Shown one piece after another: positions 39,166-48,513 of a DNA stretch of 64,000 bases. Source of the DNA: Thiomicrospira pelophila DSM 1534 (GTDB taxonomy: Bacteria > Pseudomonadota > Gammaproteobacteria > Thiomicrospirales > Thiomicrospiraceae); the NCBI RefSeq assembly GCF_000711195.1, contig NZ_JOMR01000001.1, positions 620,001 to 684,000 of the forward strand. Reading direction: 5' to 3'. A program made the translations under genes and the position numbers. How positions within the stretch are numbered: position 1 is the first letter of the stretch; the number at the start of each line of letters is the position of its first letter. The notes beneath the pieces were generated by a model. That model was not told the origin of the DNA. It saw nothing but the letters and a program-made list of their open reading frames with translations, and made no database searches.

Positions 39166-41994
39166 ATGACGGACTATAAGCCAACATTAAATCTTCCTGA
39201 AACTGAATTTCCAATGCGCGGTGGTTTGCCTCAGCGTGAACCAAAGCAAGTTGAAGCTTGGTTAGCCAACGACCTTTATCAAACTGTGCGTGAGCACATG
39301 GCCGGTCGTCCTAAGTTTATTTTGCATGACGGCCCGCCTTATGCGAATGGTGACATTCATATCGGTCATGCGGTGAACAAAGTGTTAAAGGATATGATTG
39401 TTAAATCGAAAGGCCTGAGTGGGTTTGATGCGCCGTTTGTGCCGGGATGGGATTGTCACGGTTTGCCGATTGAGCTGAACGTAGAAAAGAAACATGGCCG
39501 GGTTGGGGTTAAGTTAAACGAACGCGAATTTCGCCAGGCCTGCCGCGATTATGCGCAAACGCAGGTTGAAGGTCAGATGAAAGATTTTCAGCGTTTGGGT
39601 GTGATGGCTGATTGGCAAAACCCTTATTTGACCAAGGCGTTCGATTTTGAAGCCAACGAAGTGCGTGCACTGGCAAAAATTATTGAAAAAGGTCATTTAG
39701 TTAAAGGTACCAAGCCGGTTTATTGGTCAATTGGAGGGCGTTCCGCCTTGGCCGAAGCCGAAGTTGAATACGAAGAAAAACGTTCAAACGCGATTGATGT
39801 GCGCTTTAAAATTTTAGATGAAGCCGCATTTTTTGAACGCTGCCATCATGTCGAAGATCACACCGGCGAAGGCCCCTTGTCGGTGGTGATTTGGACAACC
39901 ACGCCATGGACTTTACCGGCCAACCAAGCCGTCGCGATTAACCCAGAACTGGAATATGCCTTAGTGCAGGTAGAGGGTGAGCAAGAGCCAGAACGCTTGT
40001 TTATGGCCGAAGCCTTAGTCAAAGATGTGATGGCGAAATGTGATATCGAACATTATCGCGTGGTAGCTTATGGGCGCGGTGATCAGTTTGATTTATTACG
40101 TTTACAGCACCCATTTTACGATCGAATTGTACCGATTATTTTAGGTGACCATGTGACGACCGATGCGGGTACAGGTTGTGTTCACACCGCGCCCGGTCAT
40201 GGTCAAGATGACTATATTGTGGGTTTGAAGTATGACTTAGAAGTCGATTGTCCGGTCGATGGTTCTGGCACCTTTGTGGAAGGCACGCCGTTATTTGCCG
40301 GTATTAATGTACTTAAAGCGGATGAGCCGGTGATTGAGGTTCTAAAACAGCATGGCGCATTGCTACACCATGAAGCGATTACGCATAGCTACCCGCATTG
40401 TTGGCGTACCAAAACGCCGTTGATTTTCCGTGCCACGCCTCAGTGGTTTATTAGCATGGATCAACAAAACTTACGTACTTCGGCATTGGACGCAATTAAA
40501 ACCGTGGAATGGGTGCCAGACTGGGGACAAAATCGGATTGAATCCATGATTGATGGCCGCCCAGATTGGTGTATTTCACGCCAACGTTTGTGGGGCGTGC
40601 CGATCACCATCTTTATACATAAAGTGACTGGCGAAATGCATCCGCGTACGGTTGAGTTAATGGAGCAGGTAGCACAGCGCATTGAACAAAACTCAATTGA
40701 TGCTTGGTATGACTTGGATGCTTCTGAGTTACTAGGTGACGAGGCCGCCGACTACGAAAAAGTGCAGGATATTTTGGATGTTTGGTTTGATTCTGGTATT
40801 ACCCACTTTGCAGTGTGTGAGCAACGTGAAGAATTGTCGGCTCCGGCGGATTTATATTTAGAGGGTTCGGATCAGCATCGCGGTTGGTTCCAGTCGTCTT
40901 TATTAACCAGCATCGCGATTAATAAAGAGGCGCCTTATAAACAAGTACTGACGCACGGATTTACGGTGGATAAAGATGGCAAGAAAATGTCGAAATCCAA
41001 AGGCAATGTGGTCGCGCCACAGAAAATTGCCGGTACTTTGGGTGCCGATATTTTACGCTTGTGGATTTCAGCGGCCGATTATCGTTATGAAATGACGGTA
41101 TCGGACGAAATAATCAGTCGTACCGCTGATACTTATCGTCGTATTCGTAACACAGCACGTTTCTTTTTAGCTAACTTAAACGGCTTTGATCCGGCTAAAG
41201 ACTTGGTTGACTATGACGACTTATTACCGCTGGATAAGTGGGCAGTGGGGCATGCGCATCAATTGCAAACTCAAATCGTGGAGTCTTATGAGCAGTACCA
41301 CTTCCACCAAATCTATCAAGCGGTCTCGCACTTTTGTTCGGTGGAAATGGGCGCGTTTTATTTAGACGTAATTAAAGATCGTCAATACACCTGTAAAGCC
41401 GATGGCTTAGCGCGCCGTTCTGCGCAAACCGCTTTGTATCATATTGTTGAAGCCATGACGCGCTGGATCGCACCGATCCTAAGTTTTACCGCCGAAGAAC
41501 TTTGGCAATACATTCCGGGTGAACGTTCAAAAACCGTATTTGTTGCGACTTGGTATGACGGCTTAACCGCTTTAGATGAAAGCTCAGCGATGAATTCAGA
41601 TTATTGGATGCAAATTATGCAAGTGCGTTCGGCGGTATCAAAACGCTTAGAAGAGCTGCGTAATGACGGTGTGATTAAAGCGTCGTTAACGGCTGAAGTG
41701 ACCCTGTATGCGGATGCCGAACTTTACACACTATTAACGAGCTTAGATGACGAACTGCGTTTTGTGTTGATTACATCCTATGCCAGAGTCTTACCCTTGG
41801 CGGATAAGACCGATCAGGCATTGGAAAGTGAATTAAGTGGATTATGGATTGACGCACAAGCCACCGACAAAACCAAATGTCCGCGTTGTTGGCACCATCG
41901 TGCCGATGTCGGCACACATGCTGAACATCCAGAGTTATGCCAGCGTTGTGTGGATAACGTCGCCGGTGACGGCGAAGTGCGTCATTATGCATAA
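39166..41994 (+). CDS. ileS: isoleucyl-tRNA synthetase
   Basis: 942 residues (E. coli 938). The HIGH motif is in NGDIHIGHA, and KMSKS is present in the Rossmann domain. The C-terminal zinc finger CPRCWHH...CQRC is intact, the bacterial form. The start lies 10 bases after ribF. The stop overlaps the lspA start by 8 bases. Confidence 0.97.
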   Translation: MTDYKPTLNLPETEFPMRGGLPQREPKQVEAWLANDLYQTVREHMAGRPKFILHDGPPYANGDIHIGHAVNKVLKDMIVKSKGLSGFDAPFVPGWDCHGLPIELNVEKKHGRVGVKLNEREFRQACRDYAQTQVEGQMKDFQRLGVMADWQNPYLTKAFDFEANEVRALAKIIEKGHLVKGTKPVYWSIGGRSALAEAEVEYEEKRSNAIDVRFKILDEAAFFERCHHVEDHTGEGPLSVVIWTTTPWTLPANQAVAINPELEYALVQVEGEQEPERLFMAEALVKDVMAKCDIEHYRVVAYGRGDQFDLLRLQHPFYDRIVPIILGDHVTTDAGTGCVHTAPGHGQDDYIVGLKYDLEVDCPVDGSGTFVEGTPLFAGINVLKADEPVIEVLKQHGALLHHEAITHSYPHCWRTKTPLIFRATPQWFISMDQQNLRTSALDAIKTVEWVPDWGQNRIESMIDGRPDWCISRQRLWGVPITIFIHKVTGEMHPRTVELMEQVAQRIEQNSIDAWYDLDASELLGDEAADYEKVQDILDVWFDSGITHFAVCEQREELSAPADLYLEGSDQHRGWFQSSLLTSIAINKEAPYKQVLTHGFTVDKDGKKMSKSKGNVVAPQKIAGTLGADILRLWISAADYRYEMTVSDEIISRTADTYRRIRNTARFFLANLNGFDPAKDLVDYDDLLPLDKWAVGHAHQLQTQIVESYEQYHFHQIYQAVSHFCSVEMGAFYLDVIKDRQYTCKADGLARRSAQTALYHIVEAMTRWIAPILSFTAEELWQYIPGERSKTVFVATWYDGLTALDESSAMNSDYWMQIMQVRSAVSKRLEELRNDGVIKASLTAEVTLYADAELYTLLTSLDDELRFVLITSYARVLPLADKTDQALESELSGLWIDAQATDKTKCPRCWHHRADVGTHAEHPELCQRCVDNVAGDGEVRHYA

Positions 41995-42496
41995 GCCAGT
42001 TTTCCGTCAGAGTGGACTGCGCTATCTTTGGCTAGCAGGCCTGGTGCTTGTGTTAGATCAGTTCACCAAGTTTTTGGCGTTAAGCTATTTAACATTCGCA
42101 GAACCGGTTGCGGTAATGCCACACTTTAACTTAACCCTGGTGTTTAATTATGGTGCGGCGTTTAGCTTTTTGGCCGAGATGGGAGGGTGGCAACGTTGGT
42201 TTTTTTCTTTGTTAGCGATAGCCGTGAGTGTTGGGCTGATGTTCTGGCTGGCTAAACTTAAAGCCAAACCGACCTTTGAAGTGTTAGGTTTAAATCTTAT
42301 TTTGGCAGGGGCGATTGGGAATTTAATTGATCGTGTATTGTTTGGTCGCGTCACCGACTTTCTGGACTTTTATTACGGTTCTTGGCATTACGCGACTTTT
42401 AATATCGCCGATGTTGCGATTTCAGTTGGGGCGGCGCTGCTTATTATGTATGAGTTTTTCTTGCGCCCTAAATCCAAAACTACAGCTAACAAATAG
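41987..42496 (+). CDS. lspA: prolipoprotein signal peptidase
   Basis: Cleaves lipoprotein signal peptides in the inner membrane. 169 residues (E. coli 164) from the ATG at 41987, which overlaps the ileS stop. The catalytic aspartates are D115 ([10 protein letters not shown]) and D142 (FNIADVAIS). Four transmembrane helices. A one-mismatch palindrome copy lies in the first helix (AGLVLVLDQ). Confidence 0.95.
   Translation: MHKPVFRQSGLRYLWLAGLVLVLDQFTKFLALSYLTFAEPVAVMPHFNLTLVFNYGAAFSFLAEMGGWQRWFFSLLAIAVSVGLMFWLAKLKAKPTFEVLGLNLILAGAIGNLIDRVLFGRVTDFLDFYYGSWHYATFNIADVAISVGAALLIMYEFFLRPKSKTTANK
42034..42045. repeat. ACCAGGCCTGGT palindrome, one mismatch, inside lspA
   Basis: AGCAGGCCTGGT; it encodes AGLV in transmembrane helix 1. 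Confidence 0.7.
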
Positions 42497-42542
42497 TTAA
42501 ACTATGAGCCGTTGTAGAGCGGATTAATCAGGGTGTTTATTT

Positions 42543-42722
42543 ATGAACCGTCAGAAAAAAATTTATCAAAAATATAAAAAGAAAATGCAGCAGGCAAAGG
42601 CGAAAAACCAGCCGGTTAAAAAGCCGCCTTATGTTTCCAAAGCTCAACGCAAAGCGTTAGAACTTGATGGGCTGTCTCAACAAACAGGCGAGTTATCAAC
42701 AAAGCCGACGGATGAATCCTAG
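42543..42722 (+). CDS. DUF2986-like small basic protein
   Basis: 59 residues read directly from the sequence: it begins MNRQKKIYQKYKKK, has KKPPYVSKAQRKAL in the middle and ends TDES. This matches the DUF2986 pattern of small lysine-rich proteins with a conserved Y-x-SKA motif. Function unknown; its basic nature suggests nucleic-acid binding. It follows lspA by 46 bases and may be the last gene of that operon. The ribosome site AGGGTG is somewhat far from the ATG. Confidence 0.75.
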   Translation: MNRQKKIYQKYKKKMQQAKAKNQPVKKPPYVSKAQRKALELDGLSQQTGELSTKPTDES

Positions 42723-42729
42723 ACGTTTA

Positions 42730-42757
42730 AAAAAACCACCAGGCCTGGTGGTTTTTT
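42730..42757. terminator. 28-bp perfect palindrome with A/T runs: bidirectional terminator
   Basis: Perfect palindrome centred on an exact ACCAGGCCTGGT (42738-42749), with a run of A before and T after. It has the form of an intrinsic terminator in both directions and lies between the convergent DUF2986 and RND permease genes. It is the clearest case of the palindrome serving as a terminator. Confidence 0.85.
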
Positions 42758-42772
42758 GTTGCGGAGTTTTAT

Positions 42773-45700
42773 TTAAGCCGTTTTGACTTTAAACCAGCTG
42801 CTATAAAGCGCGGGTAAGAATAACAAGGTCAACACGGTTCCCATCGTGACCCCACCAATTAATACATAAGCTAATGGCCCCCAAAAGGTGGAAGTGGTTA
42901 ATGGAATAAATGCCAACACCGCCGCCATAGCGGTCAGAATGACCGGTCGGGCGCGTCGGACGGTGGCGTCAATCACAGCGTCGTAATCATTCATGCCTTG
43001 GCGTTTGTTATCATCAATTTGGCCGACCAAAATAAGCGTGTTACGCATGAGTATACCGGCCAAACCAATTAAACCTAAGGTCGCTACAAAGCCGAAAGGC
43101 TGTGAAAATAACAGCAACGCCATCACTGCGCCAATCAAGCCAAGAGGCGCTGTCAAAATTACCATAAACATGCCGCTGAAAGAACGCATCATAAGCATAA
43201 CGAGCGTGAACATTAACACCACCATGACTGGCATCATGGCTTGGATGGAACCTTGTGCTTTGCCAGACTCCTCAACCGAGCCGCCGATTTCTATCCGGTA
43301 TCCCAAGGGTAGCTCGGTGTTGATTGCTTGTAATTCTGGCCAGATTTGCATTGTCACATCTGGTGGCTGCGCCCCGGGTTTAATTTCCGAGTTAACCGAC
43401 AAATATGGCATACGATTGCGCCGTTTTAATACCGGATCTTCAAACTCGACATTTAATTTCGCCAAATGCTCTAGAGAGACACTGTCACCATTACGAGTTT
43501 TGATTTGTAAGCTACCCACGCTGGCTAAGTCGAGTCGTTCGTTATCGGTTGCGCGAGCGATTAGCTGAACACTGCGAGTTTGATCACGCAGTTCTGATAC
43601 GGTGACACCATTCAACAAAAACTGTAGCTGATTTTGCAGATCAAGTGGCGTCAAACCAAGTTGTGCCAAACGATTAGTATTTAATTCGAGATTGATAATT
43701 GGAGCACGCTCGCCCCATTCCAAATGCGGTTGAATGGTTTGCGGATGTTGCTCCATTACCGACCTAACTTGAGATGCAATATCACGCAGGACGACTGGGT
43801 CTTCGCCCATGACTCGGAAGGTTACCGGCCAAATCACAGGTGGACCATAAAGCAACGGATGAACCCTAACACGAGCCTCAGCAAACTCGCCTTGGTCGAT
43901 TAGGTTTTGCATACGTGCCTGTAATGCATCACGTTCGTCACGATCACCGGTGATCGCAATAATTTTGGCAAACGCCGGGTTTGGTAATTCCGGGTTAAGC
44001 GCTAGGAAGAAACGTGGGGCACCTTGACCGACATAACTGGAAAGAGAGCGCACCTCGGGTTGTTCGGCAAGCACTTTTTCGACGCGTTGTGTGAGTTTGT
44101 CCGTAACTTGAATGGCCGTACCTTCAGGTAAATATATATCGATCATTAATTCGGGGCGGTCTGAACTTGGAAAGAATTGTTTTTCCACCAGTTTACCCAT
44201 GCCGACCACGGATAATACAAACAATATAAATGTTGTTAACAACACAGTTTTGCGTTGATGAACACACCAGGTAATAGCCGCGCGAAGCTTTTGGTAAATT
44301 CGCGAGTCATAGGGGTTGGATTGATCGCTATGATGAGGGTGCTTCGGGAGCAGCTTTACACCCAGGTAAGGCGTGAATAGGACCGCTACCAGCCAGGAGG
44401 CGATGAGTGCGATACCTAAAACCCAGAAAATATTACCGGCATATTCACCCACGTTTGAGGCCGCAAAGCCAATTGGCACAAAGCCCACAGCCGTAATTAA
44501 CGTGCCGACCAGCATCGGCATAGCCGTAACAGTCCAGGCATAAGAGGCGGCTTGGATTTTATCAAGACCCTCTTCAATTTTTACCAGCATCATTTCAATC
44601 GCAATAATGGCGTCATCCACTAATAAGCCGAGTGCTAAGATTAGGGCACCAAGTGTGATGCGATCGAGGTTTTTTCCCATCAACATCATAATAAAGAAGG
44701 TCATAGCAAGGGTTAAAGGTACGGCTAACGCAACGACTAGGCCGGCTCGCAAACCAAGCGCTAAAAAACTTACTAACATAACCACAGCCAGTGCGACTAC
44801 AAACTTCATTTGAAATTCGTTGATTGCTTTGCTTATTGCATTGGCTTGATCGGTGATTTTATCCAAATGAAAACCAAGCGGAAGTTCGGCATTTATTTGT
44901 TGTTCGGCTTTGGTCAAATTCTCGCCTAAATCTAAACCATTAAAACCTTTTTCCATGATCACGCCAATCAATAAGGTTTGTTGTGACCGGTCACGAATCA
45001 GGTATGTGGGTGGGTCTTGGTATCCTAGTTCAACACTGGCGATATCGCCTAAGCGAAAACTTTTTCCATCAACTGATAAAGGCAGATTACGCAGTTTTTC
45101 AAGTTCAGATAGGTCGGTATCCAGGCGTAAATAAACACGGGCCGCTTGAGTATCAACTTGGCCGCTAGGTGTGAGCCGATTTTGTGCATCAATGGCATCA
45201 AATACTTGCTGTGGGCTTAATCCTAGTCGAGCGAGTTTGTTTGAAGATAGTTCAATAAATACAGTTTGCGGGCGTTCACCCAGCAGGTTAACTTTTTGTA
45301 CACCATTGACGCGCAAAAGTTGGTCGCGAATTTTTTCGGCCGGATTGATGAGTTCGTGATGCTCAAGTTCGGGTGCCGTTAAGGCGTAGAGAGTGAAATA
45401 TACGTCTGAAAAATCGTCGTTTACAAATGGCCCCTGTACGCCATTGGGTAGCTTGGATGCTTCGTCCAACATACGTTTTCGCACTTCATAAAATACGTTG
45501 TGAACTTCGCTGGCGGGAGTATGATCTTGAAACTGGATGAGCATGTTAACTTGCCCTGGTCGACTGGTTGTTTCAACTCGGTCAAAGTAGGGGGCTTCTT
45601 GAATACGTTTTTCCAGGCGATCAGCGACTTGTTCCTGCATTTGTTGTGCTGATGCCCCCGGCCAGTTGGCTGAAACGGTCATGACTTTAATTGTAAAACT

Positions 45701-45826
45701 GGGGTCTTCAGCGCGCCCCAGGTGACTAAAAGCGTATAAACCGGCGAGCGCAACAAGAATAATAAAATACAGCGTGAGCGAACGTTCTCTAACCGCCCAG
45801 GCAGATAAGTTAAAACGATCCATCAT
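42773..45826 (-). CDS. RND-family efflux permease
   Basis: 1017 residues, the usual length for RND inner-membrane pumps. Twelve transmembrane helices in two halves with large periplasmic loops after helices 1 and 7. The N-terminal NWPGASAQQMQEQV and the helix-4 region GLLVDDAIIAIEMM are typical; the paired aspartates of the proton relay are in VDDAI. It resembles the HAE/TriC-like drug branch more than the metal branch, but the substrate cannot be read. The start overlaps the adaptor stop by four bases. No outer-membrane channel gene adjoins it. Confidence 0.92.
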   Translation of the reverse strand: MMDRFNLSAWAVRERSLTLYFIILVALAGLYAFSHLGRAEDPSFTIKVMTVSANWPGASAQQMQEQVADRLEKRIQEAPYFDRVETTSRPGQVNMLIQFQDHTPASEVHNVFYEVRKRMLDEASKLPNGVQGPFVNDDFSDVYFTLYALTAPELEHHELINPAEKIRDQLLRVNGVQKVNLLGERPQTVFIELSSNKLARLGLSPQQVFDAIDAQNRLTPSGQVDTQAARVYLRLDTDLSELEKLRNLPLSVDGKSFRLGDIASVELGYQDPPTYLIRDRSQQTLLIGVIMEKGFNGLDLGENLTKAEQQINAELPLGFHLDKITDQANAISKAINEFQMKFVVALAVVMLVSFLALGLRAGLVVALAVPLTLAMTFFIMMLMGKNLDRITLGALILALGLLVDDAIIAIEMMLVKIEEGLDKIQAASYAWTVTAMPMLVGTLITAVGFVPIGFAASNVGEYAGNIFWVLGIALIASWLVAVLFTPYLGVKLLPKHPHHSDQSNPYDSRIYQKLRAAITWCVHQRKTVLLTTFILFVLSVVGMGKLVEKQFFPSSDRPELMIDIYLPEGTAIQVTDKLTQRVEKVLAEQPEVRSLSSYVGQGAPRFFLALNPELPNPAFAKIIAITGDRDERDALQARMQNLIDQGEFAEARVRVHPLLYGPPVIWPVTFRVMGEDPVVLRDIASQVRSVMEQHPQTIQPHLEWGERAPIINLELNTNRLAQLGLTPLDLQNQLQFLLNGVTVSELRDQTRSVQLIARATDNERLDLASVGSLQIKTRNGDSVSLEHLAKLNVEFEDPVLKRRNRMPYLSVNSEIKPGAQPPDVTMQIWPELQAINTELPLGYRIEIGGSVEESGKAQGSIQAMMPVMVVLMFTLVMLMMRSFSGMFMVILTAPLGLIGAVMALLLFSQPFGFVATLGLIGLAGILMRNTLILVGQIDDNKRQGMNDYDAVIDATVRRARPVILTAMAAVLAFIPLTTSTFWGPLAYVLIGGVTMGTVLTLLFLPALYSSWFKVKTA

Positions 45827-46893
45827 AATGCACGCTCCAGCGCTGCTTGGCCATCTTTCAACAAGTGAACCTCGGCTTTTACGATACGAGCCTTACTAGG
45901 CAAGTCGGTTTTAATCAAGGCGAAATCAGACGCGAGATGCACAACTTCAACCGAGGCTAAGCTTACTTGCTGATCGTTATACACCCAGATAAACGTGCCA
46001 TTAGCTTGTTCATAAAGCGCGGATAACGGTACTTTAGCTAAATTTAGATTGTCGCCAAAGCTCAACCGCAAAGTTTGACCCAGTTGTACTTGAGCATTCG
46101 TGGGTAAGGCGTAATGCGCTTGCCAGGTACGGGAGCCGCTGTGCGCACTAGGTTTTAGCTCGCGCAGCGTAACGTTGAAAGTTTGGTTTGGTTGATGCAG
46201 TAAGGTAGCTTTGGCTTGTTTGGGTACGTCATGAATTCGCGATTCCGGCAACTGCACTACCGCATCTCGACCGTCTTGATAAAGAAATTCAATCAGGGCC
46301 TGTCCGGCTGAAACAACTTGACCTTTATTCACCAAAACCGATTGCACCAGGCCTGGTGCTGGCGCACTCAGACGGGCGTAGTTAAGTTGGCGCTGAGCGA
46401 GCTCTAGTTCGCGCTGCAGTGCGATTTCACGTTGTTGCAAGGTGGTCACTTGGTTTTGAGCTCGGTCGTATTCTTGTTGAGAGACGAGTTTACGATCCAA
46501 TAAATCCTGCGAACGCTTGGCTTCGGTTTTAGATAAATTTAGTTCGGCTTGGGTGGCGGCTAAATTGGCTTGAGCGGCGCGTAATTTGAGACTCAAATCG
46601 GTTCTATCAAGTTCGAGTAATGGATCACCGGCTTTGACTGCATCGCCAGGGTTAACCAAACGTTTTTCAATCTGTCCGTTTACTTGAAAACCGAGCTGGA
46701 CTGATTTTTGTGCTTCCACCTGACCACTCAGATGCCATTGTAGAAAAGTGCCCTGTTCAATTTGAGTGGTCAGCACATAGGGCTTGGAGGGGGTGTTTTG
46801 TCCATCAGAGTCTGATCCGCAACCTGGTAATAAAACGAAGCTGGTTAACGCAATGAATAAAGTAGGGATAAGGTGAGGTGACTTTGGGTGCAT
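45823..46893 (-). CDS. RND membrane-fusion (adaptor) lipoprotein
   Basis: 356 residues. Lipobox cysteine C25 (LLPGCGSD) anchors it in the inner membrane. The barrel-sandwich hybrid begins near residue 58 (GQVEAQKSVQLGFQVNGQI), and a coiled-coil hairpin follows at about 95-175. An exact palindrome copy encodes PGLV where the second lipoyl half begins (SAPAPGLVQSVLVNKGQVV). First gene of the two-gene pump operon, with a candidate operator at 46905-46940. Confidence 0.92.
   Translation of the reverse strand: MHPKSPHLIPTLFIALTSFVLLPGCGSDSDGQNTPSKPYVLTTQIEQGTFLQWHLSGQVEAQKSVQLGFQVNGQIEKRLVNPGDAVKAGDPLLELDRTDLSLKLRAAQANLAATQAELNLSKTEAKRSQDLLDRKLVSQQEYDRAQNQVTTLQQREIALQRELELAQRQLNYARLSAPAPGLVQSVLVNKGQVVSAGQALIEFLYQDGRDAVVQLPESRIHDVPKQAKATLLHQPNQTFNVTLRELKPSAHSGSRTWQAHYALPTNAQVQLGQTLRLSFGDNLNLAKVPLSALYEQANGTFIWVYNDQQVSLASVEVVHLASDFALIKTDLPSKARIVKAEVHLLKDGQAALERAL
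46346..46357. repeat. ACCAGGCCTGGT palindrome, exact, inside the RND adaptor gene
   Basis: Exact copy, extended to GCACCAGGCCTGGTGC; read in the PGLV frame. Confidence 0.9.
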
Positions 46894-46904
46894 AATAAGA
46901 CTCT

Positions 46905-46940
46905 TGATTCAGAATAATGATTCATATTAAGTGAATCATT
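46905..46940. promoter_or_regulatory. candidate operator of the RND pump operon
   Basis: Three heptamers: TGATTCA at 46905 and 46918, and the reverse complement TGAATCA at 46932. The last two are the core of a perfect 9-base inverted repeat (AATGATTCA, 7-base spacer, TGAATCATT; 46916-46940). It lies 12 to 47 bases upstream of the adaptor start. The form suits a TetR- or MarR-type repressor. No regulator gene adjoins it in the window. Confidence 0.55.
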
Positions 46941-47012
46941 ATATTAGCGTTAATTAATGATGTTGTGCAAATGATGCGCACAGAAAAATTTGATGAGACC
47001 GTGAAACCGAGA

Positions 47013-47159
47013 TTATTGCGGTGATTGAACTTTTTGCTCGCGCAGCTGGCGGTACTCAATTTTGACACTGCGCGCTTGCAGTTTCCAAAATTGATAGCCC
47101 AAACCCAGGGTGGATTTGAGCAAGGCAAAATAGGCGGGCTGATTATTAGCCTGGTTCAT
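47013..47159 (-). CDS. small 48-residue ORF coupled to the MltB-like gene
   Basis: The ATG follows the upstream stop directly (TAAATG), the classic form of translational coupling. The 48-residue product begins MNQANNQPAYFALLKS, continues TLGLGYQFWKLQARS and ends EQKVQSPQ. It is soluble or amphipathic with aromatic residues in the middle, and I do not recognise it. Coding support is limited to position, codon use like the neighbours, and a clean stop. Confidence 0.45.
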   Translation of the reverse strand: MNQANNQPAYFALLKSTLGLGYQFWKLQARSVKIEYRQLREQKVQSPQ

Positions 47160-48386
47160 TTAATGTACGGCCTCACGCAGTATTTTTAAAAGGTGCATAC
47201 TTGGGAATCCATCAGCCGGTATATTGCGGTCGATTTGGAAGTCGCGAATGGCCTGGCGTGTCATGGTTCCGGCCACGCCATCAATACCGCCTGACTTGTA
47301 ACCCAAACGTCTTAATAGACGCTGCAGTTCACTGATATGTTGTTTGCTCAAAGCTTCATCATCAGAAGGTTTGGTGGCGACTAAAGGTTCGCGTCCAATT
47401 AGTCTATCGGCCAAATGGCCGACAGCTAAAGCGTAACTGTTAGAATTATTCCAACGTTTGATCACAAAAAAGTTGTCGTATACTAAAAATACGGGGCCAC
47501 GGTAGTCAGACGGCATTAATAACGCGGCTTTCATGTCAATGTTAGGGATTGGACGGCCATCGGCCAGTGTAATACCCATTTCGCGCCATTCTGATAAAGG
47601 TCGGCGGGTTGAGCCATCGGCTAAAGCATAATCAAATTTGGCCGGTAACTGAACTTCTCGTCCCCAGTTTTCTTCTTTATTCCAACCAAGCTTGTTTAAG
47701 AAATTACCGGACGAATGAAATACATCAGGCAAGCTGTTCCATAAATCTTTATGACCCGAGTTGTCGCCGTCCACGCTATATCGCAGATAGTTGTAGGGCA
47801 TAAACTGGGTTTGCCCCATTGCACCGGCCCAAGAGCCTTTCATTTGTTTGAGTGGCACATGGCCTTCATCCAAAATGCGTAACGCATAAATTAATTGGTC
47901 ACTGAAAAACTCGCTACGGCGTGGGTTATAGGCCAAAGTCGCCAAGGCTTCAATGATCGGGATATTGCCGGTAAATCCGCCATAGTTGGTTTCCATGCCC
48001 CAAAATGCGACTAAAAAACGCCCGGGCACGCCGTATTTTTGAGTCACATTATCCAGCAATGTGCGGTTTTCTTCATATAGCTCAATGCCTTTGTTAATCC
48101 GCCAGTCGGTCACGGTGGCTTCGAAATACTGCCAAAAGGTGCGCGTAAACTCAGGTTGACGTTGATCCAATTCCAGCACTTTATGATTTAAATGCACATC
48201 GGCAAAAGCCATATCCAAAGTAGGTTGCGAAATGCCTTGTGACTTGGCTTGTTGTTTGAAATCGGTTAACCAGGCCTGGAATTCGGCTTCGGATTGCGCG
48301 CTTACCTGTACCGCTACAGCCATTAAGCTTGCTGCGAATAAGAGTTGGGCCGAATGGCGGAATCTGGATAGGCAATTTAGGGTCAT
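47160..48386 (-). CDS. MltB-like lytic murein transglycosylase
   Basis: Cleaves peptidoglycan glycan strands in the periplasm. About 408 residues. Signal peptide at the N-terminus (cleavage near VSAQS) with no lipobox cysteine, so it is probably soluble, unlike E. coli MltB. The SLT_2 catalytic domain has its glutamate in AFWGMETNYGG and the motif GAMGQTQFMP. A C-terminal peptidoglycan-binding domain (LLRRLGYKSGGIDG) adds wall targeting. Start: ATG at 48386; a TTG four codons earlier is possible. A one-mismatch palindrome copy encodes QAW just after the signal peptide. Confidence 0.9.
   Translation of the reverse strand: MTLNCLSRFRHSAQLLFAASLMAVAVQVSAQSEAEFQAWLTDFKQQAKSQGISQPTLDMAFADVHLNHKVLELDQRQPEFTRTFWQYFEATVTDWRINKGIELYEENRTLLDNVTQKYGVPGRFLVAFWGMETNYGGFTGNIPIIEALATLAYNPRRSEFFSDQLIYALRILDEGHVPLKQMKGSWAGAMGQTQFMPYNYLRYSVDGDNSGHKDLWNSLPDVFHSSGNFLNKLGWNKEENWGREVQLPAKFDYALADGSTRRPLSEWREMGITLADGRPIPNIDMKAALLMPSDYRGPVFLVYDNFFVIKRWNNSNSYALAVGHLADRLIGREPLVATKPSDDEALSKQHISELQRLLRRLGYKSGGIDGVAGTMTRQAIRDFQIDRNIPADGFPSMHLLKILREAVH
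48269..48280. repeat. ACCAGGCCTGGT palindrome, one mismatch, inside the MltB-like gene
   Basis: ACCAGGCCTGGA; it lies near the start of the mature protein. Confidence 0.75.
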
Positions 48387-48513
48387 AGTTTTAATCAAGC
48401 TTTACATTATTTAACAGTCGAGCCGCTATTTTACCGAAACCTTAGCTTAAAGAGGGTAAAATTAGCGCTAAATTTACAGAGACTTTTACAAGTCTCATAT
48501 AGTGAGAGAATTT

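Noticed and set aside
42993-43568. 191-residue forward ORF opposite the RND permease
   Set aside because: Shadow of the permease gene with an unnatural composition and no ribosome site.
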